Below are positions 6,901 through 7,017 of a stretch of DNA of 7,017 bases, piece by piece. The number at the start of each line of letters is the position of its first letter. The stretch's first letter is position 1. The notes below the pieces were generated by a model that worked only from the letters and a program-made list of their open reading frames with translations, did no database searches and was not told where the DNA came from. Origin of the DNA: an uncultured Clostridia bacterium (GTDB lineage: Bacteria > Bacillota > Clostridia > Oscillospirales > CAG-272); assembly GCA_947627815.1 (NCBI GenBank), contig CANQXN010000090.1:1-7017 (forward strand). The letters run 5' to 3'. Made by a program: the position numbers and the translations under genes.

Positions 6901-7017
6901 CATCCCCTATCTGTACGCCTATGTCGGCGCCCCTTGGCGCACACAGGAAATCGTGCGGGAAGTCATGGCGCGGCTCTATGTCGGCTCCGAAATCGGGCAG
7001 GGGTATCTCGGCGATGA
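3905..7017 (+). CDS. Secreted GH92 alpha-mannosidase with F5/8-type-C-like domain (3' end outside window)
   Basis: GH92 enzymes are calcium-dependent, inverting exo-alpha-mannosidases acting on N-glycans and yeast mannan. 1037 codons are visible, without a stop, and the gene runs off the window. Residues 1-29 are a signal peptide (MKLSGR, hydrophobic core, VFA before E30; no lipobox Cys). About 105-229 is an F5/8-type-C-like beta-sandwich (SANDEPSRDPVSWTLYGSND, YRYYRLDIT). About 240-405 is a second galactose-binding-like sandwich. The GH92 N-domain begins at SDYVDTRRGTN (416) and the (alpha/alpha)6 domain at about 647. Motifs: NNGFWDTYR 738-746, GTSSDIIFADAY from 791, WTMEDF 855-860, DETNGW with the expected catalytic acid E926, SNQPAH with Q995 at the +1-subsite position. 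The last residues, GYLGD, open the GDED-type motif that holds the catalytic base, which lies just outside. The layout matches large GH92 proteins of Gram-positives, especially actinobacteria. The gene has its own promoter. Linkage specificity is not determined. Confidence 0.93.
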   Translation, partial: MKLSGRLLSLFLALVLLSGALSFSAQVFAEGTSADETAAVSAEKGAEGVLFSSSFEASDPAVQDSVSDHGYYKNLKKLLLSADLAGEFTQEVDLASLSGSPDFKSEESKKKLFDRSSGTKFLTSNLHPSASNPAQVFFSFAEPKTVGCYLMVSANDEPSRDPVSWTLYGSNDGETYTPIDTRTGQGFSQRFQSVAYDVASPKAYRYYRLDITENGGSDMTQFADLRLGTGRGGEISRGGDSPMASLVDGGPASSYAGSGAFDGQRALSVYAEQTARSNTYARNLLYSGLSIPVYANTALSYVAFPSILYGYDYEDTASYMVIDLKFSDGSYLSELGAREINGYGYTPTGIGDANLMAANQWNYIESRIGAYAAGKTITDIFVSFSKENTSEMRKFVTWFDDLVIENKNDPAYEHLSDYVDTRRGTNNTTAFSRGLTSPFIAMPNGFNFFAPVTVPGSNQYYNYFDDTISHFTISHVPSTWVGDYGTWQFMANTTIDSSNLARLTGSQLSPSELAASFSHDEEIAKAHYYSVTFDKGSKASGVKVEMTPTLHGAYLRFTFPADAENVNIVFDCYRADGSLTLSQDGSFSAVSRHTQNGSNNLQVAGQFDETPAAVRVVDGKKGVISFPKGTTTVTMKLATSFLTKNQALHSLELELPEGATFDSTLAEAQKAWDEICGIIEVEGATHSQLITLYSCLYRAYAYPNLYSENAGTNEAPNWVYASPYDAAHRQKAGKIYVNNGFWDTYRTAWGLYALLTPEKDGELLDGILAHYKDNKWIPRWVAPGGTNSMIGTSSDIIFADAYAKGIDFDYETAFASMLKNALTVSSNVTNGGRTDNNTALFTGYVPNETANGFSWTMEDFISDYCIAVMADYLGKSDEAEYFYNRARLYVNMFNKSQGFFMGKNRAGSWSSGSGYNPANWWGDYDETNGWTMAFVPVYDGNGLANLYGGKEALLKKLDAYFDASVEAMRKVSVGSIHEEVEAREVRMGQYSHSNQPAHAIPYLYAYVGAPWRTQEIVREVMARLYVGSEIGQGYLGD

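Noticed and set aside
3905..7017. GH92 gene as frameshifted or broken
   Set aside because: The whole frame was read through from 3905 to 7017 without a stop or a break in family motifs; it simply leaves the window.

Overview
The window holds two large carbohydrate-active enzyme genes in tandem on the + strand. Both are cut by the window edges, and a 129-base intergenic region separates them. The DNA is GC-rich (roughly 60 % by eye), with strong G/C preference at third codon positions. The intergenic region is conspicuously AT-richer. The strong GGAGGG ribosome-binding site, the SigA/sigma-70-type promoter, the Gram-positive-style signal peptide and the helical spacer of the type seen in clostridial surface enzymes suggest a high-GC Firmicute (Clostridia, Oscillospirales-like), probably a gut or rumen glycan degrader. 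That assignment is inference from style, not from a phylogenetic marker.

Bases 2-3775: the 3' part of a LacZ-type glycoside hydrolase family 2 beta-galactosidase. It is open at its 5' end; the window begins at about E. coli LacZ residue 85. All five LacZ domains can be followed, with acid/base, nucleophile, Mg-binding and substrate-binding residues in place. A spacer and a concanavalin-like (LamG) domain are appended at the C-terminus. The reading frame stops inside a repeat-rich, strongly structured element.

Bases 3761-3833: this element has a perfect 16-bp inverted repeat, short direct repeats and a trailing T-run. It is probably a transcription terminator and perhaps a dispersed repeat. 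Bases 3845-3904: a near-consensus promoter with an extended -10, a leader of about 25 bases and a strong ribosome-binding site.

Bases 3905-7017: a secreted GH92 alpha-mannosidase, open at its 3' end. It carries a signal peptide, an F5/8-type-C-like domain, a second beta-sandwich, the GH92 N-terminal domain and most of the (alpha/alpha)6 catalytic domain. The window stops just as the GDED-type catalytic-base motif begins. Its motifs match the GH92 subgroup with NQ in place of the classical (N/H)E of the +1 subsite.

Together the genes suggest extracellular trimming of a host or yeast glycan carrying both beta-galactose and alpha-mannose, for example complex or hybrid N-glycans. The terminator and promoter between them argue that they are at least partly separate transcription units. 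No RNA gene, CRISPR array, transposase, phage or defence gene was seen. I find no convincing undescribed system; the most unusual items are the nested repeat that ends the beta-galactosidase frame and the variant GH92 +1-subsite motif.
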